From Deroplatys truncata (Eukaryota; Arthropoda; Insecta; Mantodea; Mantidae), in assembly GCA_030765065.1 (NCBI GenBank), contig CM060990.1:8706001-8770000 (forward strand): a stretch of 64,000 nt of DNA, given 5' to 3'. The notes below the pieces were generated by a model that saw only the letters and a program-made list of their open reading frames with translations, did no database searches and was not told where the DNA came from. Each line of letters opens with the position of its first letter. The stretch's first letter is position 1. Positions 26,921 through 38,255 of this stretch are shown here, piece after piece. Both the position numbers and the translations under genes were made by a program.

Positions 26921-27860
26921 TTAGTCACTTGATGTTTGTGCCTCGGAAATTTTGCGTAAACATATAGGTATTGATAAATGATCAGAAATTATCGATGTTA
27001 AATGTGTAAGCAGTGGTAGCTTCTGAAAAATGTTAGCAGAATCACGCCAAATGTGCTCTTATTAGTGGTGGTGGTAGTGGGGCGCAACATTGGGGTATTT
27101 CCTCGATCTGACCGGCTAAATGTCATTTTCCCAAACATAAACTAGATAAGAATAGGTGGGGTAAACAATACCATGTTATTTCCCACTCCAGCGCCATTGT
27201 CTGATAGCTGCAGCCAGTTGAGTGTATACAGTCGCTTTCTGTGTGTTTCTGTGCTTTCTGATCTGAATGTTTTGTGTTGTATAAGGATAATTATTTATTT
27301 CTAAATGGATTGGGCGGATATGGGTGGTAATTGTGAATATATTTGATGTTATATGTGTTGATGTATGTTAATTTCTAAGCACGTGTTTAGTTTTTTTTAT
27401 CTCCGGTTGCATCCCGACAATACTTTGTGTCTCATTATAAAAGGGTATATGTCAACTATAGAGAAACGAAGTTTGCAAACGGTAATTGAAACTAATCTAT
27501 TAGCAGCACCAACAAATCTGTGTAGTAAATAATTTCATGTGATATTAGTTATGCTGTAATACTGAATGGAATTACTTGGTTTGCATTCAGAACCGCCGGA
27601 AACCAAAATAATGAGAAGAAATCTGAGACTATGCGGATACGCAAAAACCTCCATATTAAGGAATAATTGGAATTCGCTGGAAAAGTTTAATTGGAACGTA
27701 AAGCATACTCAGAAATACAGAAGAAACAACTGAAGCGTAAATTTTAATATTTAAAATCTGAGATAAAACGAAAATGGCACCTGAAAGCAAAAATATTTTT
27801 TTCTTAAAAAAATCATGAGTTGCCTCACGGTAGTTTAATCTACCAAATATAGTCCGACTG
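26921..27860. other. Spacer between satellite and Transib remnant
   Basis: Mixed AT-rich sequence with no recognised gene. It probably includes the 5' part of the Transib copy that follows. A CACGGTAG motif at 27817 resembles the CAC-start of Transib termini, but no matching inverted copy was found downstream. Confidence 0.5.
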
Positions 27861-27868
27861 GGGCGTCC

Positions 27869-29550
27869 ATGGAAGACATTTTCAGAGTTCAAAGGCGCAG
27901 TAAAAGACGTAAAACAGAAGAGCTGCGGGCATCTGTAGATTCCGATGAATTGATGTATGCTGCTCGTATGCAACTGGGAATTCAAGGAAAGAGAGATGCT
28001 TCCAGAGTTCTAAAGGAAATGACTAGTTCTACAACAAGAGTTGCTAAATACAAGCAAGCGTTTTCGAGGAACTTGCAAGATGAGGAACAATTATCACCTA
28101 CTCAGACACTATCTGTGCTTGTTGAAGCTGAGCTCTCCAGAAAACAACATGAGATTATTAGACGGTGTAGTAAACAACGGTATTCCTTCAGGTTTACAAA
28201 ACCTGAAACTGGACTGCTATCCAGACAAAGGGGCATGTATAACGGACACTTGCGCAGAATGAACTTACAAGATTTGATTAACCATACGTTACTCGATTAT
28301 TGACCTTCTTAGATGATGTTCTACAAACATTAACCGAAGGAGAATGTAATTCGTGACCCTTGCATCACAACAGTTGCGATAAACAGAGATTTGCAGATCA
28401 CTCCAATTCAGATGTCAATATTTTCCAAAGTTCATTTGTGCCACTGCAATTGCCTTGTGGTTCAACTGAGAAGAGTGTCAGCTGACAGAATCCAATACCA
28501 TCTTCTCCATGATATTGCCGACCCATCAGGATTCGCTTTGTGAAAGAATCAACAGATATCATCACTGAAGAAATACGACGTATACAAAATGCGGCAGATG
28601 GATTACAAGGAACAAAAGTAACACTATCAAATAAAACTTTTACTGTCAAGCACACCATGTCACTTACAATGATTGGTGGTAAAATATGAAATGCTATGTA
28701 TGTGGAGCGACATCATGACTTGTCTCAGCAAAGAGAATTAGATGAAGAGACCTTGAGATTTGAACTGTGCATTTTGCATGCAAGAATTCGTTTCTTTGAA
28801 AGCTTACTGCACTTATCTTATAAGCTACCCATCAAAAACTGGTAACTGAGACTAGATTGTGATGAAACTATGGATTTGATTGTAGATGTCCCAAGCCTGG
28901 CTTCGACAATGCTATTGATGACAGTACAAATCGCAAGTTGTTCATGAACTTCATGAACATTTAGGAAGTGAAATAACAGGTTTATATTATTACATGATAT
29001 ATCGCATTAAAGTAATTCCAGAAATTATATCTAGTGGGAAAACTATCAACATCCTGAAATTTGAATAACATGCTATGGAAACAGCGAAGTTGTATGTTCA
29101 GTTACATCCATGGCATCCAATGACACGCACTATGCACTAAATTCTGGTGCACGGACCTGTGCTAGTGAAACCCGCGTTGATGCCTTTAGGGCAATTATCG
29201 GAAGAGGCTGCGGAAGTACGAAATAGGCACACTCGTGCATACAGGCAATATTTTGAACGAAAGTTTTCCAAAGGAGCTTGCAACTGGGGTGTATTTAATC
29301 GATTAATTTTACTTCATATCCTCTCTTAACTGGAATGCGACCTATACTAAGAAAAACTTCTTTGCCATTCCTGAAGGAAACAGTGCAGATGCCTCTTCCA
29401 GCAGCTGTTAGGGATCCCAACAATCAAGGAAACCTTTCTTCGGGAGAAGGAGGAGGAGAAGAAGAAGAAGATGAAGAGGTAGAAGGAGCTTCAGACGTAG
29501 AAGAAATGTTCACAGATGAATATTCATACATGCTATTTTCCTTCATGTAA
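27869..29550 (+). pseudogene. Transib (RAG1-related) transposase, broken
   Basis: Fragments in all three plus frames follow the order of a Transib transposase. First is an N-terminal basic segment with LSPTQTLSVLVEAELSRKQH (frame 2, 27869 onward), then a CYPDK region reached by a frameshift, then NLQDLINHT. The CRPIRIRFVKES block is at about 28516, LHARIRFFESLLHLSYKLP at about 28775, a PKPGF-like block at about 28893, and LYVQLHPWHPM at about 29090. HGPVLVKPALMPLGQLSEEA is at 29150-29209. The last block aligns with the part of RAG1 that holds the catalytic Glu (GAWASEGNESGNK in RAG1). A C-terminal acidic tail ends at 29550. In-frame stops (for example after SEKSVS-, GGKI-, KNW- and TRTMH-like positions) and several frameshifts disable it. 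The first catalytic Asp region (normally GFDGS) is not visible. No terminal inverted repeats were found. Family assignment rests on recalled family motifs, not on a search. Confidence 0.8.
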
Positions 29551-29589
29551 ATTCCATAGTTTTCTCTCGGGTAGCACAACAATTAATGT

Positions 29590-31890
29590 GCATATATGGA
29601 TATAGTGAGTTCGCTGTGGTGATGGTTTTGATGAATGGTGGTAATTGGTGATGTCATCGGTGTCGGAAGCGATGGTGGTGTTGCTGATGCTGAAGGTAGA
29701 GATGGTGGTGCTGAATGGTGGTGGCAGCTACGGCGACAGAGATGGCGGTGGTGGTATTGTGGTGATGGTGGTTGGTTTTAGCAGCGGCGGTGGTGTTGAT
29801 GATGGTGGCGATGGTTGTGGATGATTGTGGTGAATGGTGGTGGCGACGGCGGCGGTGCTGAACGGTGGTGCCATCAGTGACGGTAGCGATGGCGGTGTTG
29901 GTGATGGTGACGGTGGAGATGGTGGCGGTAGCGGCGGTGGTAAATGGTGGTGGCGACGGCGGCAGTGGTGATGGTGGTGCCATCGGTGGCGGTAGCGATG
30001 GCGGTATTGATGGTGGAGACGGTGGAGATGGTGGTGGTGATGGCAGTGGCAACAGCAGCTGAGGTGATGATGGTGGTGGTGTTGTTGGTGGTGGCAGCAG
30101 CGGCTGTAGTGCTGCTGATGATGGTGGTGGTGTTGGTGGTGGTGGCAGCAGCGGCTGTAGTGATGGTGATGATGGTGGTGGTGTTGGTGATGGTGACGGC
30201 AGCAGCGGCTGTAGTGCTGGTGATGATGGTGGTGGTGTTGGTGGTGGTGGCAGCAGCGGCTGTAGTGATGGTAATGATGGTGGTGGTGCTGGTGATGGTG
30301 ACGGCAGCAGCGGCTGTAGTGATGGTGATGATGGTGGTGGTGTTGGTGATGGTGACGGCAGCAGCGGCTGTAGTGCTGGTGATGATGGTGGTGGTGTTGG
30401 TGATGGTGACGGCAGCAGCGGCTGTAGTGCTGGTGATGATGGTGGTGGTGTTGGTGGTGGTGGCAGCAGCGGCTGTAGTGATGGTGATGATGGTGGTGGT
30501 GTTGGTGATGGTGACGGCAGCAGCGGCTGTAGTGATGGTGATGATGGTGGTGGTGTTGGTGATGGTGACGGCAGCAGCGGCTGTTGTGCTGGTGATGATG
30601 GTGGTGGTGTTGGTGATGGTGACGGCAGCAGCGGCTGTAGTGATGGTGATGATGGTGGTGGTGTTGGTGGCGGTGGCAGAAGCGGCTTTAGTGATGGTGG
30701 TTTTGGTGGTGGTGGCAGCAGCGGCTGTAGTGATGGTGGTGTTGGTGGTGGTGACGGTGGAGATGGTGGCGGTAGTGGCGGTGGTGAATGGTGGTGCCGA
30801 CTGCGGCAGTGGTGATGGTGGTGCCATTGGTGGCGGTAGTGATGGTGGTATTGATGGTGGAGACGTTGCAGATGGTGATGGTGATGGTAGTGGCAACAGC
30901 AGCTGAGGTGATGATGGTGGTGGTGTTGTTGGTGGTGGCAGCAGCGGCTGTAGTGCTGCTGATGATGGTGGTGGTGTTGGTGGTGGTGGCAGCAGCGGCT
31001 GTAGTGATGGTGATGATGGTGGTGGTGTTGGTGATGGTGACGGCAGCAGCGGCTGTAGTGCTGGTGATGATGGTGGTGGTGTTGGTGATGGTGACGGCAG
31101 CAGCGGCTGTAGTGATGGTGATGATGGTGGTGGTGTTGGTGATGGTGACGGCAGCAGCGGCTGTAGTGATGGTGATGATGGTGGTGGTGTTGGTGATGGT
31201 GACGGCAGCAGCGGCTGTAGTGCTGGTGATGATGGTGGTGGTGTTGGTGATGGTGACGGCAGCAGCGGCTGTAGTGCTGGTGATGATGGTGGTGGTGTTG
31301 GTGGTGGTGGCAGCAGCGGCTGTAGTGATGGTGATGATGGTGGTGGTGTTGGTGATGGTGACGGCAGCAGCGGCTGTAGTGATGGTGATGATGGTGGTGG
31401 TGTTGGTGATGGTGACGGCAGCAGCGGCTGTAGTGCTGGTGATGATGGTGGTGGTGTTGGTGATGGTGACGGCAGCAGCGGCTGTAGTGATGGTGATGAT
31501 GGTGGTGGTGTTGGTGGCGGTGGCAGAAGCGGCTTTAGTGATGGTGGTTTTGGTGGTGGTGGCAGCAGCGGCTGTAGTGATGGTGGTGTTGGTGGTGGTG
31601 ACGGTGGAGATGGTGGCGGTAGTGGCGGTGGTGAATGGTGGTGCCGACTGTGGCAGTGGTGATGGTGGTGCCATTGGTGGCGGTAGTGATGGTGGTATTG
31701 ATGGTGGAGACGTTGCAGATGGTAATGGTGATGGTAGTGGCAACAGCAGCTGAGGTGATGATGGTGGTGGTGTTGTTGGTGGTGGCAGCAGCGGCTGTAG
31801 TGCTGCTGATGATGGTGGTGGTGTTGGTGGTGGTGGCAGCAGCGGCTGTAGTGCTGGTTGTGGTGGCGGCAGAGGGGGTGGTTTTGAATT
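29590..31890 (+). repeat. GGT/GAT-rich minisatellite with 54-bp unit and ~845-bp higher order
   Basis: The core unit is 54 bases (18 triplets) built from ggtgatgatggtggtggtgt then tggtgatggtgacggcagca then gcggctgtagt. It repeats about 30 times. A longer block is duplicated: the junction word aacagcagctgaggtg occurs at 30051, 30895 and 31742 (periods 844 and 847). Because the unit is a multiple of three, long open frames exist on both strands, including a 707-codon minus frame that is only Thr, Ala, Ile, Pro, Ser and His. I treat these as by-products of the repeat. A Gly/Asp/Ser-rich frame also exists on the plus strand, but nothing flanking supports a gene. Confidence 0.85.
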
Positions 31891-32597
31891 TTACTTCCGA
31901 AGTTACTCCACTTAAATAGTATGCCACAATGTTTTCCCAACGCTACAAAGCGTATATCTCCAGCATCTCGACTCTTAAATAAGCCAGTGCAAGACAAGGC
32001 TATCAGGATTTTGTTTTAGGCAAGATTCTGCTCTGAGCGAGTGATTTGTTTCAGACCCGCGTTTGGTAGGTCACAGATTAAACTTTCTTGTGGCCGGGCA
32101 ACCCAACTAAAGGTTTTCGTAAGTTCCTGCGCTGCATTTAGATAATTATCTTATTTGCGTTCATATTCTGCTTGGGTAGAAGGGGTTTACGTCTCGACAG
32201 ACGCTTGTTTTAAGTGCTAAAAGTGGAGAGCAATCCGTTAAAGAGGCGAAAGGGGGGAAATTCTTTGCATTTCCCATTACATTAGCACTCGCAAGAAGAT
32301 TAGGTAGTTCTCACAATGCATCGTTTGTTAGGAATTTTATTGTTATTGGAGTAGGAGTTTCGCTAATACAGTAATTAAAGCAATAAAATAATGTATCGAA
32401 AGCACAACTTTTGCCATACACAATGCTTGTGTGGGTTTTTCATCCTCTGCCTTATTTTTTTCTGTATAACTGTAGTTAGGGTTAATTTCTGCTTGTTTAG
32501 TTGATTCGTAAGTAAGCATCATGTGCAGCTTTTAGGTGAAGAAGGTATTTTTGTCTTCATCCTAACATTTAGATTTTTCAGTATTCAAAATATATAT
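31891..32597. other. Unannotated spacer
   Basis: Unique-looking sequence between the minisatellite and the solo LTR. It contains a tRNA-unlike GC-mixed stretch near 32040-32120 and AT-rich DNA after it. No gene was recognised. Confidence 0.55.
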
Positions 32598-33090
32598 TGT
32601 GACTTTGTCCAGTTTTTTAACTGTCCCTCCTCTATGTTCTCAATATCACTTCACTAAGCTGAACTAATTCAATTCCCCGTCACTTCATTTCCTTCGTGGC
32701 GTAGCCTGTTATACCAGTCACTCGCTGGGTAGTCGAACCAAAGACCTCCACAATCACTCGCTCCGCGGCAGTACACGCTGCACGCCACAGTAGTTGTCAC
32801 AAACTCACTCTGAGAACGGCCGTTTTCGTCGCACCGGGTCTGCACTCGCCAACTCGTTCGCTTACTGACTGATTCATCTCCCTCTCTCTCTCTTTCTCGA
32901 AAGTTCGTTTCAATAGGCGATGGAAATTTCCACATGGTTATCGAGCGCTTGAGTAGGAGAAACATCCAGAAAATTCTGGTTATCTAGCGTTAACGCTTCC
33001 GGTGTTTACGCTAGCGACCGTTACTTATCGTTGTTTATTTTCGACGGCGCCGACCTCCCGCTAACCTTGTGCCATAGGCGCTGCGTCACA
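32598..33090 (+). mobile_element. Solo LTR, copy 1 (probable Ty3/gypsy type)
   Basis: The segment starts TGTGAC and ends GTCACA, the TG...CA ends of an LTR. It is related along its length to 54180-54732: both share the opening tgtga.tttgtccag-like words, a central cgtcac..ctcgccaactcg region, tacttatcgttgttta and the closing cgctgcgtcaca. Flanks are ATAT on the left and ACAT on the right, a possible 4-bp target duplication with one change. No internal retroviral genes lie next to it, so it is read as a solo LTR. Near the middle it contains a tRNA-like minus-strand stretch (ggtagtcgaacc) and a (tc)n run at 32879-32899. The strand of the parent element is unknown. Confidence 0.6.
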
Positions 33091-33678
33091 ACATTAGTCT
33101 AATTATTTACAGTGTATATATTCTAAACGTTTATTTTTATTTGTTATTTTCATACTCAGTTTCCTGCCTTTCTTTCTGTAACATAGTAATATGTAAACGA
33201 AACATTTGCCCTTGTTCCTCAAGCGTGTATATTTAACCTTGCATGAATTATGTGGTCAGAAGCCAACAAGTGTTTACGTGATAGTTTAGCCACAGCCTAT
33301 TACATATCTGGCCTGCGCGCTCTGCCGTCAAGGCATGGTCACGTGACCTAGTGCAGGAAAGTGTTGGAGAGGCATGTTTGTGTTGCAGATTTTCTATCAA
33401 TGAATAAAGCAGTTCTCCTGTGCATATTTTGAGTTATTTCACGTGTGAAAGTATTCGATTTTAACCCCCACTTCTACGGATTGTAAACCACATTGGGGTA
33501 AGTAAAATATCTGGTATTATAGTTATCATATCTGTTATTGTTGTATGTTGCAGAAGTATACTTGGTTATGTCTGGCAAAACTCTGAAAGTAACTAATACC
33601 TATTTGTATGCTTTTATCAGAGAATTATATTGTAAATGCATAGAGCAACAGTGTTTTCTTTGTATTTTCAAACCTGCA
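33091..33678 (+). other. 5' flank of the P-like transposase remnant
   Basis: No independent gene. A consensus splice donor (GGG/GTAAGT at about 33498) is followed by an acceptor-like tgttgtatgttgcag ending at 33552, which suggests a short 5' intron of the original transposase gene. A codon-48 ATG at 33679 fits the start of the THAP domain better than the upstream ATG at 33538. No terminal inverted repeat was identified with confidence. Confidence 0.45.
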
Positions 33679-36393
33679 ATGCCTTTCAAGTGTTCAGTGC
33701 CAGGTTGCAAATCGAATTATGAACCTCCGTATATAACGTGCTTTAGGTTTCCCAGAGATGAGGAACGACGAAAGTTATGGCTAAGTAGAATACGCAGGCA
33801 GAATTTTGAGTTCACTGAAAATACTAGAGTCTGCATTAGACACTTTCCAGAAGAAATGGTTATTCGAGAGGATAAATGGCACGATAAAGATGGACGAGTG
33901 CATTTCATTCCATGTGCTAATCCTTGCCTTCTGATGATGCTTTTCCTACAGTTGTTAATGAAAGCACACCCCACTTAAGCTTTTCACTTCCAAAGAAAAG
34001 AAGAACAAGAGAGGAAAGGGAAGATGAAGCACTTCAAACAGACCTGGATCAAAGTTTAGCTTCATATGATAAGGAATTAGAAAATAACAAGTTACTCAGA
34101 TATGAAGATGTAACAGTTTATATAAAACAATGTGTGAACGAGAGAAAAGTTTGGGCACTTTCAATTAGTGTTAGTGCTATTACAGTGCTAAAATAAATAC
34201 AGTATCAGTGCCTTACATTGTTAGTAGTGTTGTGGTTTCTAGTGATAGGTGCTTTAAAGTATATATAGACAAAGAATTGAGTCCTAATGAACTGAATCTC
34301 GAATTTAGTGTTATCTTGGAGAAATCTCAGGTGGATGCATTATTTGAATTGTGTAGTGTGCCTATGTCAAACTTTAAAGAAAATAAATTTGCTGCAGCAG
34401 TGAAATTGTTAAAAGAACATGCTGGTAAAAAGTGAGGTTAAGTGTCCTTACAGAGCAGTTAGAATTATTCTCCTTTAATAAGGAAAGGTACAGATTTTCA
34501 CCAGATCTTCTTAGGTTGGCTCTGAGAATGTTCCTGATATCTCCTGCATGTTACAGAACCATATGTCAGTCACAGGTACTAACTCTTCCACATCCAAGTA
34601 ACTTAAGAAAACTGGCTGCCAGTCTAAATGTAAGTGACAGCAATTTCTACATTGTTGGTCGAATTTGTTCCTTGAAATCTGAGGAAAGATTTGTTAATCT
34701 TTTGATGGATGAAGTTTATATTTCATCAGAGTTAACTTTTAAAGGTGATGAATTGGTAGGAACTAGTGCAACAAATACACATGAGCTTGCTAAAGCAGCT
34801 GAAGAGTTTTCAGTAAATGCTGCATTTAGTAATTATTCCAATGTCATTGCCATTTTGCCAGTCAGTAGAAATTCTGGGGACTTCTTACATGCTACTGTGA
34901 GTAACATTCTCTGCGAACTTTGCAAACTTGATGTAAAAGTATTCAGTCTCATAGCTGATAATAATCAGATCAACAAATCTTTGTTTCACAAATTCACGTC
35001 ACATGCATTTGGTTATTCTTCAGTAGTAAATCCCTTTAGCCAATCACAGCCTCTGTTTTTGCTCTATGATGCTGTGTATATTTTAAAAAATATAAGGAAT
35101 AATTGGATAAACCAGAAGGATTTTATGTTTAATTTTCCTGAATTTGAAAATCCGGATATAATTAAAAGTGCTAATTTTGGTCACCTCAGATCACTTTATC
35201 ACAAAGAAAAGAATCAATTACTGAAATTTGGTCATAACTTAAATGCAAAAGCTGTCTATCCATGAAATATTGAAAGACAAAAAGTGAGTCTGGTGAGTAA
35301 AATTTTCAATTATGAAAATATTAATGCCTTCTCAGAATGCAATGATGGTTATGGAGAAACAGCAGAGTTTTTAAATATTATCCTAAAACGGTGGAATATT
35401 GTAAATGTTAAGTTTATATGTAAGGATGTAAGATATAAAAATGCTGATTACAAAGCAGTCTCTGGCATCGAGCAAGAAGAGTTAATTTTCCTGAATAAAT
35501 TTTCAGTATGGTTGTGCAATTGGGAACATCTCTGTAGGGGAAATGTATACCAAGGGCTGTCTAGGCGCACATTTGATGCAATAATGCAGACATGCTCAGG
35601 CCTTTATGGTTTAGCAAATTATGTTCTAACAGAATTAAAAGTAAACTTTGTTCTGTTTGGCAAGTTTCAAACAGATCCTCTTGAAGAGCGATTCAGTCTT
35701 TACCGCCAGTTGTCTGGCAGTAATTATTTTATCTCTCTCCAACAGCTATATGAGAGTGAGAAAAAAGATCAGAATTAAAAATTTGCTTTCATTTTCATAA
35801 AAATGGTAACATTCCAGTAAGAAGCTTAAATGTGGGTGCAGATTCTGAAAACAAAAATGTTCCATCATTGCTGCCTTTTTGTAAAATAGAAGGATAATGA
35901 TGTAATGACTATCATGTTTTACATTGCAGGTTATGCTGCTTTCAAGGTAGCAAATGGTATAATATGCCCCAAATGCATTGAGTTATTGATTTTAAATGAC
36001 ACTTTAGAGTATGAATTTGAAGGTACAGCAAGGCTGATTGATTCCTTAAGTAGAGGTTCTCTAAAGAAACCCACAATATATTGCATAAAAGTAACGTGGT
36101 GGTGTATCCAACTATTTCAAGGCTTAGTCAGAGAGTGTTACGATGATTTTATTAAAAGCAGTAATCATCTTGCCTTGTTGAAGAATTTGTGCAGTCCCTA
36201 TATAGTAAACATTATGGATGAAACCAGAGAAACGATCATCAATCAATGCAACCATAAATTTGAAGACTATTCTCATGATGTATGCTCAATTATTTGCAGA
36301 ATTGTTCTAAATAATTACTCCAAAATGGTATCTGAGGATAAGAAACAAAAGTCTTGTGATAAAATAAAAATAAAAAAACTGACCAGTGTGTAA
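33679..36393 (+). pseudogene. THAP-domain / P-element-like (THAP9-like) transposase, broken
   Basis: The N-terminus is a THAP C2CH zinc finger: Cys5, Cys10, Cys52 and His55 counted from the ATG at 33679, with the conserved FP (residues 24-25) and Trp34. A basic/coiled-coil segment follows (frame 3, 33924-34196), then frame 2 (34208-34435). The main catalytic part is in frame 1 (34432-35778), and the C-terminal IAGYAAFK...CPKC segment at 35905-36393. The acidic catalytic triad of P-type transposases is still visible: LLMDEVYI (Asp codon about 34708), IADNNQINK (Asp about 34957) and DPLEERFSLYRQLSG (Glu about 35683-35688). Lesions: frameshifts near 33925, 34190 and 34433, a TGA at 35263-35265, and frame loss with stops between 35775 and 35905. 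The protein would be nuclear and DNA-binding if intact. Known family: Drosophila P transposase and vertebrate THAP9. A domesticated gene is unlikely given the breaks, unless several are assembly errors. Confidence 0.88.
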
Positions 36394-38080
36394 ATTCATA
36401 AGAGCATTTTGTGCTTGCCATGAGGAAGGAAACAATACTTTCAGTATTTCTATTATATTTACAAGGAATAATTTGTGTATTAAAAGCCAGTTTTTTCTGT
36501 AACATGAATTATTGGATATATTTTATAATGAACACACTGAGGCTATCCGACTTTGGCTTCACATCATATAGTTCATTAATTTTACTCTTTTTACTTAACT
36601 AATAAGTATGTGGCAAGCTTTAGTATATTACCAGTAGTAACATTAGAAGATTTAGTGGATGGAATGATAGCTTTTATGTTGACTTTAATTTTCAGTAAAT
36701 AAAAAAGAAATCTTATAAAAGTTTGTCAGTGTGTATTGACTTGTACAGTGGTAAATGAGAAAAATTGCTCCAATGTATTAAATTAGTGCAGAATATTTTA
36801 ATTTTTATTGTATGTTCACAGCTTTTGAGTGAAATAAATATAATCATATCCCAAAAATGCTTCTTTGTACAATTTTGCTATTCCTGTTGTAATGAAATAT
36901 AAAGCATGAGAATAAGTTCCTACCATAGTGTTCAAAGGTAGGTAATTCCTAATAAACTTAAATGTTTGACATTTGTGTTATCTAGCTGTTTATTTTCATT
37001 CCATTTGAAGCTGAGGTTTTAAACATATGATTATATAAAGGTAAGGAGTTTAGTGAAAATAATATTTTGTCCCAAAACATAACACAGATGTTCAGAGCAT
37101 AATTAAATTTAAAATTGTGATATTTTGAGCCACTTTCTTTGTAATAAGTGGAATTGGCTTTTATGTGCACCTGTATAACTTAATGCTGTTTAACTTAACT
37201 GCATAGTAACTATGTTCTGTTTTAATTTCTTCATTTATTATCATTATTAAAACAAAGTACCCATAATACTGCTGCTTGATAGGCTGATAACGACTACAGC
37301 TACATATTTTAGTTTTTTCAAATCCAATACATGCACAAATACTTAAAAGTCATTGTTTCTTTAATGTTATCTTTGTGTTCTAGTGGTGTCTAGTTGCTAT
37401 TATTTTAAATTAACTTAGTTCCTTATTTTTACGTTTCTCTGCCTTTTTGCTTGGAACTGTGGAATTCGTTGCCCACCGCCTTCGACTGCCGCCATATTGA
37501 AATCAGCGCTCAGGCCTGTAGTGTAGTGGGCTGCGGTTTAGCCTGATAAACGTCGCGTGGTCGCCTGCATGCATTAAGAGCCAGGTCGTTCAGACAAAAA
37601 CGTAACGTTCACCAATAACGAACACTGACATATGGTTCCGATCTGTTCGGGATGCACAAAAATGCAGCTGAGGCTCCAAGGCTGTGTTCTCAACATTTTA
37701 GAGGCAGCATCTCTCTTCTGCGCAGGTTTTTCTTTTTTGGCATACCGAAGTACTATTAAGAAATTATTGATCATTTCAAGTAGAACGTGGGCTGAGAGGC
37801 CCTTACATTAATTCGTCCACCGGGACGGGCATATTTTTGTCCATGCTTATTATGAATAATGAACTAATAGAAAATAATTTAATTCTAACGCATCTTTAAG
37901 GGTACATAAATATAATAAACTAGAATTTTGTTTAATCTTGTTAACTTTGCGACACCAATTGGTGTCATACAGTTAGAGAAGCTGACATGGAACAAAATGA
38001 CTTAACACGTGCTCAGATTTGCGTCAAGCGTCATTCAGTACTCTTGCTAGTGTGCGAGTTGCTTATTAAATAACCGATAA
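36394..38080. other. 3' flank of P-like remnant and intergenic DNA
   Basis: AT-rich to about 37430, probably the 3' part of the P-like element. From 37440 to 37800 the composition is less AT-rich (ccgccatattg, gcgctcaggcctg). No ORF has recognisable content. Weak similarity between ggcctgcgcgctctg at 33312 and the complement of 37519-37537 is too short to claim as terminal inverted repeats. Confidence 0.5.
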
Positions 38081-38082
38081 CC

Positions 38083-38255
38083 CCCCCCCACACACACACA
38101 CACACACGCATAACTACTCTCACATTCAAACACCAGACTCTGGGCATACTGTGAAATGTTTTTGTTTAAAGACAACTTTCTGGAGCCCAGCCAGGAATCG
38201 AACCGGGAACACCTCATATAGCAAGCAATTTCTCTACCAGATGAGCTCTGAGACC
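38083..38255 (-). mobile_element. tRNA-like SINE head with GT-repeat tail
   Basis: On the minus strand a tRNA-like segment carries an A-box-like gagctcatctggtagaga (complement of about 38232-38248) and a perfect B-box ggttcgattcc (complement of 38193-38203), spaced as in tRNA genes. It runs on through non-tRNA sequence to a (gt)n(g)n tail (plus-strand cccccccc then (ca)n at 38083-38107). A functional tRNA is unlikely, because the acceptor and anticodon stems do not pair well by eye. A SINE or tRNA pseudogene is the simplest reading. Confidence 0.5.

Noticed and set aside
27817..31940. CAC-start motifs (CACGGTAG at 27817, CACAATG at 31923) as Transib ends
   Set aside because: They are not inverted to each other and no 5-bp duplication is visible.
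29874..31997. 707-codon minus-strand ORF and several 300-codon ORFs on both strands
   Set aside because: They consist almost only of the translated GGT/GAT minisatellite (Thr/Ala/Ile/Pro or Val/Met/Ala). The higher-order period shifts the frame and no non-repeat domain is present.
33312..37537. Possible terminal inverted repeats of the P-like element (ggcctgcgcgctctg and its weak complement)
   Set aside because: Only about 12 of 15 bases match, with no further extension and no 8-bp target duplication seen.
38163..38255. Functional tRNA gene
   Set aside because: A- and B-box-like words are present, but stems do not pair convincingly and the sequence runs on into a SINE-like tail.
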